DNA of 13,039 bases from assembly GCA_003511885.1 (NCBI GenBank), contig DOIX01000333.1, positions 40,971-54,009 on the forward strand. Direction: 5' to 3'. The position numbers and the translations under genes are program-made. Under the pieces are notes generated by a model. It saw only the letters and a list, made by a program, of their open reading frames with translations, was not told where the DNA came from and made no database searches. This stretch comes from Cyanobacteria bacterium UBA11153. Its GTDB lineage: Bacteria > Cyanobacteriota > Cyanobacteriia > Cyanobacteriales > Coleofasciculaceae. This document shows, piece after piece, positions 1-7,115 of this stretch; the stretch's first letter is position 1, and every line of letters begins with the position of its first letter.

Positions 1-91
1 GAGAAACTAATAATATCCATATCTAAATGCTTCACCCAGCCATCACGAAAGGATTACGATTAAGCCCATTTATGTCGTTATCGTTAAAAGC

Positions 92-156
92 GTTAGCCAA
101 GGGTTATTCGTCAAGACAGGGGGTTAGCCAATGGTTATCCTATCGTCAAGACAGGG
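92..156. repeat. Tandem direct repeat, two imperfect copies
   Basis: Copy 1 (92-121) and copy 2 (123-156) both start with GTTAGCCAA and end with CGTCAAGACAGGG. Copy 2 has a 4-base insertion (CTAT) and two substitutions. The GCGTTAGCC at 90-98 reappears in reverse complement (GGCTAACGC) at 8478-8486 in the large gap, which suggests one dispersed repeat family. Two copies with no spacer do not make a CRISPR array. Confidence 0.75.
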
Positions 157-218
157 CGAAGCATTCGGATTGTTAAATTCGGGTGGAAAATCTAAATTGT
201 CGCCCGAATGCTTCGCCC
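154..218. repeat. Dispersed cyanobacterial inverted repeat
   Basis: The left arm GGGCGAAGCATTCGG (154-168) is the exact reverse complement of CCGAATGCTTCGCCC (204-218). This gives a 15-bp stem with a 35-base loop. A shorter competing stem, ATTCGGG (177-183) with CCCGAAT (203-209), lies inside. The right arm continues as CCTACA, as in many chromosomal copies of this repeat type in filamentous cyanobacteria. It could act as a transcript hairpin just before the ABC gene or be a small non-autonomous mobile repeat; the sequence does not tell which. Confidence 0.8.
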
Positions 219-244
219 CTACAACCGATTTTAAAGAAAGTTAT

Positions 245-2017
245 ATGCTTAAATATCTCTCCAAAGTCCTATATGTCCTTTCCGGGAAAAGAAGCAAATT
301 AATTTTAATTCTCTTGATGTTTGTAGGCACTTCCGTATTAGAAGCTTTGGGGATTGGTTTAATTGGTCCTTTTATTACAATAGCTTCTAAGCCAGAATCT
401 ATCCATAAAATTGGTGTCTTGGATTGGGCTTATCGGCAATTGGGGCTGGAATCTAGTTACCACTTTATCCCTGTGTTAGGTTTGGTTATTATATTTATTT
501 TTTGCTTTAAGTCTATATCATACTTTTTGGCGAGGACTTATATCTATAAGTTTACTTTTGACCAGAAACGGGTGCAAATGTCTAGGTTACTCCATTCCTA
601 TTTGGTTGTGCCATATACGTTTCATTTGAGTAGAAATACGGCTGGTTTAATTAAAAATATTATTTTAGAAACTAATAGCTTTACAATGAACTGTATGCTG
701 CCTCTCCTTGAGGGTGCAGCTAATTTAGTGGTTATATCGGTACTATTGTTACTTCTGATTCAGACTAGTCCACTTTTAATGGTGATGATTTTAGGAATTC
801 TTCTCCCAACTTTTATCCTTTTCTATCGATTGGGGTATAAATTCAAAAGATGGGGAAAGATTGCTTCGGAAAGTCAGAAGGAGATGATTAGGGCAATTAA
901 TCACGGGTTGGGGGGATTGAAGGAGACGCGAGTGATTGGGTGCGAGTCATATTTTGAAGAGGAGATGGATAGGCATACTGAGAAATATGAAAGGGCGGCG
1001 ACTTTGTTTCAAAGTTCTCAATTGCTACCGCGTCTTTTGATTGAGACTAGTTTAATTGGCTTTGTAGTACTTTTTATATCTCTGTCTCAGTTGATATTGA
1101 AACAAAACCTGCAAGAATTGACTGCTGTAATGGGGGTGTTTACCATTGCGTCGATGCGCTTAATTCCCGCATCAAGTCAATTGATTCAGGGAATTGGTAA
1201 AATGAGGAACGGAAGTTATACTCTGGATATGTTATATCTGGATTTGAAGGAGATTGAGAAGGAAAAAATAAGTAGTTTAGAGGAGAGTTATGGTAGGATT
1301 GAAAGTGAGGCGATGAGTTTCAGGGACAGGGTGGAGTTGAGTCATATTACTTACCGTTATCCAGGAAATTCAGAAGCGGCTCTTGAGGATGTATCTTTGG
1401 AGATTAGGAAGGGGGAATCTATTGCTTTTATTGGTAAGTCTGGGGCGGGGAAGACGACTTTAGTTGATGTGGTTTTGGGTTTGTTGACACCGGAGAGTGG
1501 AGATATTCGGGTTGATGATATATCTATATATAATCAGCTCCGCTCTTGGCAGAATTTGATTGGTTATATTCCGCAGTCGATCTTCTTGACAGATGATACA
1601 ATTGAGAGGAATATTGCTTTTGGGGTTCCTGACGAGCGGATAAATTATGAAAGGTTGGATAAAGCAATTAAAGCAGCACAGCTTGGGGAATTAGTGGCGG
1701 AATTGCCCAAGGGAATTAAGACCGAAGTGGGAGAAAGGGGGGTAAGATTATCGGGGGGACAAAGGCAGCGGATTGGGATTGCGCGGGCGCTGTATCATGA
1801 GAGGGAGATTTTAGTTTTAGATGAGGCGACAGCGGCGTTGGATAATGAGACGGAGAGGTTGGTGAGTGAGGCGATTGCTTCTTTAGCGGGGACGAAAACT
1901 TTGATTATTATTGCTCATCGGTTGACTACTGTGGAGAATTGCGATCGGGTTTATGTGATGGAGAGGGGGAGAGTGGTGAAGGTGGGGAGTTATGGGGAGG
2001 TGGTGTTGGAGAAGTGA
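245..2017 (+). CDS. ABC exporter half-transporter (PglK/MsbA-like), candidate glycan flippase
   Basis: This is a 590-residue fused permease-ATPase. The N-terminal half has hydrophobic segments near residues 18-48, 75-100, 150-205 (a pair) and 270-315 (a pair), consistent with the six helices of a type IV exporter. The ATPase half has Walker A GKSGAGKT (397-404), Q-loop Gln444, signature SGGQ (503-506), Walker B with DE (526-527) and switch His558, so it should be active. Such half-transporters dimerise in the inner membrane. In glycan loci this type (for example PglK) can flip lipid-linked oligosaccharides, which fits the neighbours, but drug or lipid export cannot be excluded. I chose ATG 245 over ATG 131 because the extra 38 codons are repeat DNA and the family start is right after 245; AAAGAAAG (233-240) is a weak ribosome site. 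The 3' half is strikingly G-rich on the coding strand. Confidence 0.88.
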   Translation: MLKYLSKVLYVLSGKRSKLILILLMFVGTSVLEALGIGLIGPFITIASKPESIHKIGVLDWAYRQLGLESSYHFIPVLGLVIIFIFCFKSISYFLARTYIYKFTFDQKRVQMSRLLHSYLVVPYTFHLSRNTAGLIKNIILETNSFTMNCMLPLLEGAANLVVISVLLLLLIQTSPLLMVMILGILLPTFILFYRLGYKFKRWGKIASESQKEMIRAINHGLGGLKETRVIGCESYFEEEMDRHTEKYERAATLFQSSQLLPRLLIETSLIGFVVLFISLSQLILKQNLQELTAVMGVFTIASMRLIPASSQLIQGIGKMRNGSYTLDMLYLDLKEIEKEKISSLEESYGRIESEAMSFRDRVELSHITYRYPGNSEAALEDVSLEIRKGESIAFIGKSGAGKTTLVDVVLGLLTPESGDIRVDDISIYNQLRSWQNLIGYIPQSIFLTDDTIERNIAFGVPDERINYERLDKAIKAAQLGELVAELPKGIKTEVGERGVRLSGGQRQRIGIARALYHEREILVLDEATAALDNETERLVSEAIASLAGTKTLIIIAHRLTTVENCDRVYVMERGRVVKVGSYGEVVLEK

Positions 2018-2030
2018 GAAAGATTAGGGA
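1947..2030 (+). other. 84-base tract with no C on the + strand
   Basis: The end of the ABC gene and the first bases after it contain no cytosine from 1947 to 2030, with G runs at 1965-1969, 1984-1987 and 1994-1997. The ATPase region also has G6 runs at 1737-1742 and 1753-1758. The bias is on the coding strand and is compatible with the protein (many Glu, Gly, Val, Arg codons such as gag, ggg, gtg). The loops are long, so quadruplex formation is only a possibility. Confidence 0.8.
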
Positions 2031-2076
2031 CAAGAATGTAGAGATTAGTTGAGTAATAAATAGATAATCAACAATT

Positions 2077-3264
2077 ATGATCGATCTTTCCGGCAACTTA
2101 TTTTTTTGCAGTGCAAGAATTCAATACGAAAATCTGGGTGATATTATAATAAACAAGATACTTTTCAGTAATTTAAGAAATTATGGTATCTTGATGGTGG
2201 ATGACAGAGGAATTCCAGACTGGGTTATTGAAGAATTGGATCTAAAAGTAGATGAAAGATTAAGTAAGATCAAGTATCCATTTGGTTTATATCTACTGAT
2301 ATTATTTTTTGGTTTGATAGCGTTAGTAAAATTCAATTTTAAAGTTTATTTGATTGCAATGCCTGGACATCATTATGGCAGAATTAAAAACTCAATCAAT
2401 TCGTTAAAGTCGTTATCATTTTTCTTTATATTTAGAACTATTGGAATTCGTATATGCTGGTTTGGAGCGTCGATAGGACCATTTTTAGAAATGAGGCAGA
2501 CAGTGGAGAAATGGAAGTCTAATTTTATGTATTTTTATTCAGTTAGGGACAGTATTTCTGAAAATTACGCCCGAATGATAGGGATAAACAGAGTTACCCA
2601 TTTTCCGGATCTAGCTTGGCTCATGGAAACACCGAACTTAAGTAATGTGCCAGTGGGTTCAGATGATGATTATGTAATATTTAGCTTTAGAAAAGCTTCT
2701 CACGCTTTGGCTGAATCAGTTGAGTACAAGAACAATTTATGCACAGTATTGGATGAAATCGTCAAGTTGGTGTGTGGAGAGTGGTCTAAAAAGTTAGTTA
2801 TTTCCTATCAGGTGGAACATGACTATGAATTTTGCAAGTGGATTAGTGATAGATATAAAAAATATTGTGATGTCGTTTTTATTGAAGAGAAGGTTAATAG
2901 TCAGAGTATGTATAATTTGTATTCTCGCGCATCACTAGTTTTCAGCAATCGTTTGCATGTGCTTTTATTTGCAATAGCTTGCGGCTCTTTACCAATTGCG
3001 GTTGTAGATGCAGCTCATCACGATAAAATTAGTGGTATATTTGCGGATGCGGGACTGATGCAGTTGCTCATAGATATAGGGAAAGAACCTTGTAGAGTTG
3101 AAGTTCTGCGTGAGATTTTTGCTAACAATCCTTTGATAAAGGAAAAGATAACTTTATATCGTGAGGAAAGACGAAACTATGGAAAAGAATTGTTTATGCG
3201 CGTTATAACCGAAACTTATGACAGGAAAGATTCATTGAGTGGTGTGGTTAAAAGCAGTAATTAA
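2077..3264 (+). CDS. Polysaccharide pyruvyl transferase family protein
   Basis: This 395-residue protein matches the polysaccharide pyruvyl transferase family (CsaB/WcaK-like), which transfers pyruvate from phosphoenolpyruvate to a sugar as a ketal. The visible marks are the N-terminal ENLGDIIINK (Asn19, Gly21, Asp22), an RDSIS stretch (Arg157-Asp158), FPDLAW (Pro177-Asp178), and the C-terminal SNRLH (Ser290, Arg292, His294) followed by DKI (Lys317), in the usual order. Length is normal for the family. A hydrophobic stretch near residues 68-88 could be a buried helix or membrane contact; there is no signal peptide, so action on a cytoplasmic lipid-linked intermediate is expected. No good Shine-Dalgarno precedes ATG 2077. 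The gene is more AT-rich than its neighbours. It starts 59 bases after the ABC gene and is probably co-transcribed. Acceptor sugar unknown. Confidence 0.82.
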   Translation: MIDLSGNLFFCSARIQYENLGDIIINKILFSNLRNYGILMVDDRGIPDWVIEELDLKVDERLSKIKYPFGLYLLILFFGLIALVKFNFKVYLIAMPGHHYGRIKNSINSLKSLSFFFIFRTIGIRICWFGASIGPFLEMRQTVEKWKSNFMYFYSVRDSISENYARMIGINRVTHFPDLAWLMETPNLSNVPVGSDDDYVIFSFRKASHALAESVEYKNNLCTVLDEIVKLVCGEWSKKLVISYQVEHDYEFCKWISDRYKKYCDVVFIEEKVNSQSMYNLYSRASLVFSNRLHVLLFAIACGSLPIAVVDAAHHDKISGIFADAGLMQLLIDIGKEPCRVEVLREIFANNPLIKEKITLYREERRNYGKELFMRVITETYDRKDSLSGVVKSSN

Positions 3265-3374
3265 AGGGGAGAGTTAAATCGACAAAGGTTCAGAGTAGTT
3301 TATTAAAATTATCCTTTCAAGCAAGCTTCTGAATTACTAGATTTTGATGTATTACTAATGATAATAGAGTTTCT
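3265..3374. other. Short AT-rich spacer
   Basis: These 110 bases between the pyruvyl transferase and the next glycosyltransferase show no ORF, no clear hairpin with a T tract and no convincing promoter. Confidence 0.5.
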
Positions 3375-4295
3375 ATGAAAACCCCTGTAGCATTTATTAT
3401 CTTCAAACGCCCAGATACTACTGAGAAAGTATTTGAGGTAATTCGTCAGGCGAAACCACCCAAACTACTAGTAATTGCCGATGGACCTCGTGCGGATAAA
3501 CTGGGGGAAGCTGAAAAATGTGCTGCTGCTCGTGCGATTATCGATCGGGTTGATTGGGATTGTGAGGTTTTGACGAATTATTCTGAAATTAACTTAGGTT
3601 GTGCCAAACGTGTATCTAGTGGTCTAGATTGGGTTTTTGATAATGTTGAGGATGCCATTATTTTAGAAGATGACTGTGTACCTAATCCCACATTCTTCCA
3701 ATTCTGTGAGGAGTTGCTTGAACGATATAAAGACGATCATCGCATTTTTTCAATTTCAGCTCAAAACGTCCAGCTTGGAAGTAAGCGAACTGAATATAGT
3801 TACTACTTTTCTCGCTATAACCACTGTTGGGGGTGGGCAACTTGGAAACGAGCTTGGCAGCACTTTGATTTTGATATGAAGCTTTGGCCAGAAGTTAGAG
3901 AAAAAAGACTTCTCTATGAAATGCTCGGATACATTAATGGTGTAAAATATTGGGAGAAAAATTTTCAAGCTACATACGAACATCAGAGAGATAGTTGGTC
4001 TTACAGATGGACATTCGCTTGCTGGATTCAGAGGGGATTAACTATTATCCCCAATGTGAACTTAGTGTCCAATATTGGTTTTGGAGCTGATTCAACTCAC
4101 TACAAAAAAAATAAAAGTAAATTCAATAATGCACCGACAGAAGCTATTGAATTCCCATTAAAACATCCCCCATTTGTGATGCGGAATATGAACGCAGATA
4201 TTTTTACTCAAAAAACTATCTATTCACATCGGTGGTTAAAGGAATTGAAAGCACGAATTAAAAACATAATAAGAACCTATATAGTTAGATCGTAA
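3375..4295 (+). CDS. Glycosyltransferase, GT-A fold (GT2/GNT-I-like)
   Basis: This is a 306-residue soluble protein. It opens with TPVAFIIFKRPDTTEKVF, the typical beta-strand and sugar-nucleotide binding start of this family, followed by LLVIADGPR and NLGCAKRVSSGLDW. The metal-binding acidic motif is LEDDCVPNP (Asp99-Asp100). The stretch CWGWATWKRAW (Cys151 to Trp161) is a familiar signature of bacterial GT2-like proteins distantly resembling N-acetylglucosaminyltransferase I. A cytoplasmic or peripheral enzyme adding one sugar to a lipid-linked acceptor is inferred; donor and acceptor cannot be read from the sequence. ATG 3375 gives a start directly at the conserved N-terminus, but the ribosome site is weak. 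Open frames inside it on both strands are shadows. Confidence 0.82.
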   Translation: MKTPVAFIIFKRPDTTEKVFEVIRQAKPPKLLVIADGPRADKLGEAEKCAAARAIIDRVDWDCEVLTNYSEINLGCAKRVSSGLDWVFDNVEDAIILEDDCVPNPTFFQFCEELLERYKDDHRIFSISAQNVQLGSKRTEYSYYFSRYNHCWGWATWKRAWQHFDFDMKLWPEVREKRLLYEMLGYINGVKYWEKNFQATYEHQRDSWSYRWTFACWIQRGLTIIPNVNLVSNIGFGADSTHYKKNKSKFNNAPTEAIEFPLKHPPFVMRNMNADIFTQKTIYSHRWLKELKARIKNIIRTYIVRS

Positions 4296-4373
4296 TTTGG
4301 AGAATAAATGCTCGAAAAAAGTTGAAGATTCATATAAATAATCGCCACCAGATAATTAATACCAGAAGCTAAG

Positions 4374-7067
4374 ATGATGGGAAACATATACCCACTTTCA
4401 CCTAAACAAGAATCCATGCTATTTCATAGCTTGTATGAAGATCGGTGTGCCACTACCCCTGACGCGGTAGCAGTGGTGTTTGAAAACCAACAGTTAACTT
4501 ATCGAGAATTAAATCGCCGTGCCAATAAACTAGCACACTACCTAAGATCGCTAGGTGTAGGCTCTGAAGTATTAGTCGGTATTTCTCTACCTCGCTCACT
4601 GGAGATTGCGATCGCAATTCTGGGTATTATCAAAGCGGGTGGAGCCTACATTCCCTTAGATCCATCCTATCCAAAAGAGCGCTTGAGTTTCATGCTAAAA
4701 GAAACCCAAGTGCCAATCTTGTTGACTCAGAAATCTTTGGCAGAAGCACTTCCCCAGCATCATGCTTCAGTCGTCTACCTAGACAGAGATTGGGAGAAGA
4801 TTTCCACAGAGAGTGAAGAAAATCCAGTTAGCGATGTAAATTCCCAAAATCTCGCTTACGTGATGTATACTTCTGGATCTACCGGACAGCCCAAAGGCGT
4901 GCAAATGACTCATGGTAGTGTCTGGCATTATATTCAGGCAATCCAAAACCTGATGGAGGTTAGTGCTAATGATGTATATCTACACACGGCCTCATTTTCA
5001 TTTTCTTCTTCCATCAGACAGCTAATAGTTCCTCTTTCTCAGGGTGCAAAAGTTATCATTGCTACCCGCGAACAAACACAAAACCCCCTCAGCCTTTTCC
5101 AGCTAATTAAAAAACAAAGTGTAACTGTCTTTGACACCGTAGCATCAGTTTGGCGTTATGGACTTCAAGCAATAGAAAATCTGGATAATAAATCCAAAGA
5201 AGCACTACTGAAATCTCAATTGCGAATGTGTGTGTTTTCTGGTGGATTATTGCCATGTCAACTACTAAAAAAAATACGCAGCACTTTAACAAATAAACCA
5301 CGCTTTTTCAACGTTTACGGACAAACAGAAACTATTGGAGTCTGTGCTTATCCCATCCCAGATAACTTTGACCAGGAAAAAGGATATGTGCCAGTGGGGT
5401 ATCCCTATCCTCACAACCAAGTCCATATACTTGATGAGAATCTCCAGCCAATGTTAGTTGGAGAAGCTGGGGAATTACACGTTGCTGGTGCTAATCTAGC
5501 TCGCGGCTATCTCAATCGCCCGCAGCTAAATGCTAACCAGTTTATCTCAAATCCCTTTATTGAGATTGAGAGAGAAAATAATCCCCAAAATTCAGCTAGC
5601 CTACTCTACAAAACTGGGGATGTAGCTCGATACTTACCAGATGGTAGCCTAGAAATTTTAGGTCGGGTTGACTTTCAGGTAAAAATTCGGGAGATGCGAA
5701 TTGAACTAGGGGAAATCGAAGCTGTATTAGAAGAATACTCAGAAGTTCGCGAATCTGTCGTTACGGCTAGGGAGGATGTTTCTGGAGAGAAACGCCTCGT
5801 CGCCTACGTGGTTGCTAAACAAAAGAACCCAGTTATATCGACAAACAAACTCCGTAGCTTCCTCAGCCAGAAACTACCAGACTATATGGTGCCATCCTCC
5901 TTCGTTTTACTAGATGTCCTGCCTCTAACTCCCAATGGTAAATTAGACCGTCATGCCTTGCCAGCACCTAACCAAACTCGGCAAGAGTCGGCTGAAACCT
6001 TTGTGCCGCCACGGGATGAGTTAGAAGAGCAACTGACAAAAATTTGGGAAAGAGTTTTGGGCATACAGCCTATTGGTGTCAAGGATAACTTCTTTGAGTT
6101 AGGAGGACACTCTCTCCTTGCCTTAAGTATATTCATGGAAATAGAGAAAAATTGTGGCAAAAATCTGCCCCTATCCACTCTATTTCAGGCAGGAAATGTT
6201 GAAACTCTAAGCAATATTATCCGGCAAAAAGAGGATTGGTCACCACTTTGGTCTTCACTGGTGGAAATTCAACCTAGTGGCTCTAAACCGCCATTATTTT
6301 GTGTCCATGGCGGCCATGGAGAGGTTTTATATTACTACGATTTAGCGCGTTATTTAGGGCAGGATCGTCCGTTTTATGCACTAAGAGCTAGAGGACAAGA
6401 TGGCAAAGAACCTCCTCGTACAGAGATTGAGGATATGGCAAGCCACTACATCAAAGAAATCCGAATAATTCAACCAGAAGGACCTTATTTCATAGGAGGT
6501 TCCAGTTTTGGAGGTATGGTTGCCTTTGAGATGGCTCAACAGCTTCACACAGAAGGTGAGACAGTATCTCTATTAGTCTTATTTGATACCTACTGTAGGG
6601 GAATGCAAAATCGTCAGCTACAGCCATTACCTTATCGGATATATCGTCACTTCCGGAACCTTATTAAAATCGGTCCCAACTACATTTTAGATAAGATAAA
6701 AACGAAGTTTCAGTGGATTTCCAAGGATAAAATGGCTATCAAATTTCACCAAATCGCTGGGATTCCCCTACCCTATTCTTTGCAAAGCTTATTGATCTGG
6801 GAGGCGATCTGGAATGCTAACTTAAAAGCTGTCAGAGATTACACTCCACAGATATACCCAGGCAAAATTACTCTAATTCGCTCCATTAATAATCCTCAAC
6901 TATATAGCGAATGGTATGACCAAGATCCTCAATTGGGATGGGGAAGATTGGCAGGTGGTGGATTGGAGATTCATGATGTTCCAGGCGATCACGAATCTAT
7001 TTTCCGAGAACCTCATATACAAGTATTAGCTGAAAAACTGAGTAATTGCTTAGAAGTGAAGCACTAA
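4374..7067 (+). CDS. NRPS-like single-module enzyme: adenylation, carrier protein, thioesterase
   Basis: The protein has 897 residues. The adenylation domain spans about 22-545: A3 YTSGSTGQPKG (165-175), A5 NVYGQTE (313-319), YKTGD (A7), GRVDFQVKIREMRIE (A8) and NGKLDR with Lys523 (A10). The carrier domain (about 548-625) has DNFFELGGHSL with the phosphopantetheine Ser580. The type I thioesterase (about 640-890) has HGGHG (645-649), GSSFG with nucleophile Ser711, Asp738 and His873. All catalytic residues are present. The first residues, IYPLSPKQESMLFHSLYE, look like the start of a condensation domain joined directly to the adenylation domain. At the alpha-amino-anchoring position (Asp235 of GrsA) there is Ser211 within SFSFSSSIRQL, so an ordinary alpha-amino acid is unlikely. 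My manual code (positions 235, 236, 239, 278, 299, 301, 322, 330, 331, 517) is S-S-R-D-V-S-V-G-V-K. A8 has Glu440 where Gly is usual. It needs a phosphopantetheinyl transferase encoded elsewhere. Start is ATG 4374 or 4377; there is no strong ribosome site. It lies between glycosyltransferases, which suggests an acyl decoration. Confidence 0.9.
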   Translation: MMGNIYPLSPKQESMLFHSLYEDRCATTPDAVAVVFENQQLTYRELNRRANKLAHYLRSLGVGSEVLVGISLPRSLEIAIAILGIIKAGGAYIPLDPSYPKERLSFMLKETQVPILLTQKSLAEALPQHHASVVYLDRDWEKISTESEENPVSDVNSQNLAYVMYTSGSTGQPKGVQMTHGSVWHYIQAIQNLMEVSANDVYLHTASFSFSSSIRQLIVPLSQGAKVIIATREQTQNPLSLFQLIKKQSVTVFDTVASVWRYGLQAIENLDNKSKEALLKSQLRMCVFSGGLLPCQLLKKIRSTLTNKPRFFNVYGQTETIGVCAYPIPDNFDQEKGYVPVGYPYPHNQVHILDENLQPMLVGEAGELHVAGANLARGYLNRPQLNANQFISNPFIEIERENNPQNSASLLYKTGDVARYLPDGSLEILGRVDFQVKIREMRIELGEIEAVLEEYSEVRESVVTAREDVSGEKRLVAYVVAKQKNPVISTNKLRSFLSQKLPDYMVPSSFVLLDVLPLTPNGKLDRHALPAPNQTRQESAETFVPPRDELEEQLTKIWERVLGIQPIGVKDNFFELGGHSLLALSIFMEIEKNCGKNLPLSTLFQAGNVETLSNIIRQKEDWSPLWSSLVEIQPSGSKPPLFCVHGGHGEVLYYYDLARYLGQDRPFYALRARGQDGKEPPRTEIEDMASHYIKEIRIIQPEGPYFIGGSSFGGMVAFEMAQQLHTEGETVSLLVLFDTYCRGMQNRQLQPLPYRIYRHFRNLIKIGPNYILDKIKTKFQWISKDKMAIKFHQIAGIPLPYSLQSLLIWEAIWNANLKAVRDYTPQIYPGKITLIRSINNPQLYSEWYDQDPQLGWGRLAGGGLEIHDVPGDHESIFREPHIQVLAEKLSNCLEVKH
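4608..4615. repeat. HIP1 palindrome
   Basis: GCGATCGC, the octamer over-represented in many cyanobacterial genomes, here inside the adenylation domain coding sequence. Confidence 0.85.
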
Positions 7068-7078
7068 TAAATTAACTT

Positions 7079-7112
7079 GGGGAGAAACAAAATGATTAGA
7101 GTAATTATATAA
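7079..7112 (+). promoter_or_regulatory. Strong Shine-Dalgarno with a six-codon leader ORF before the GT4 gene
   Basis: GGGGAG (7079-7084) is the best ribosome site in this part of the window. It sits 7 bases before ATG 7092, which opens only MIRVII and ends at TAA 7110-7112. The GT4 start ATG 7116 follows 3 bases later. The site is about 31 bases from ATG 7116, too far to serve it directly, so re-initiation after the leader is a plausible route. It could also be chance. Confidence 0.4.
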
Positions 7113-7115
7113 TAT

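Larger units (their letters stand above)
1..244. other. Repeat-rich non-coding region upstream of the ABC exporter gene
   Basis: I see no convincing gene here. An open frame runs from ATG 131 into the ABC gene, but its first 38 codons translate the dispersed repeat (residues such as RQGEAFG and PECFAPT are the repeat read as protein), so they are unlikely to be real. The region holds a tandem direct repeat (92-156), a long inverted repeat (154-218) and, at 26-37, AATGCTTCACCC, which differs by one base from the right arm of that inverted repeat. I could not place a convincing promoter. Confidence 0.7.

Noticed and set aside
92..156. Possible CRISPR repeats
   Set aside because: There are only two imperfect copies with no unique spacers and no cas gene.
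154..218. Possible insertion sequence ends
   Set aside because: The inverted arms are only 35 bases apart with no transposase and no target duplication. It fits a dispersed palindromic repeat better.
3336..3366. Possible promoter (GATAAT at 3360-3365) before the GT2/GNT-I-like gene
   Set aside because: No matching -35 element is found at the right distance, and it is only 9 bases from the start codon.
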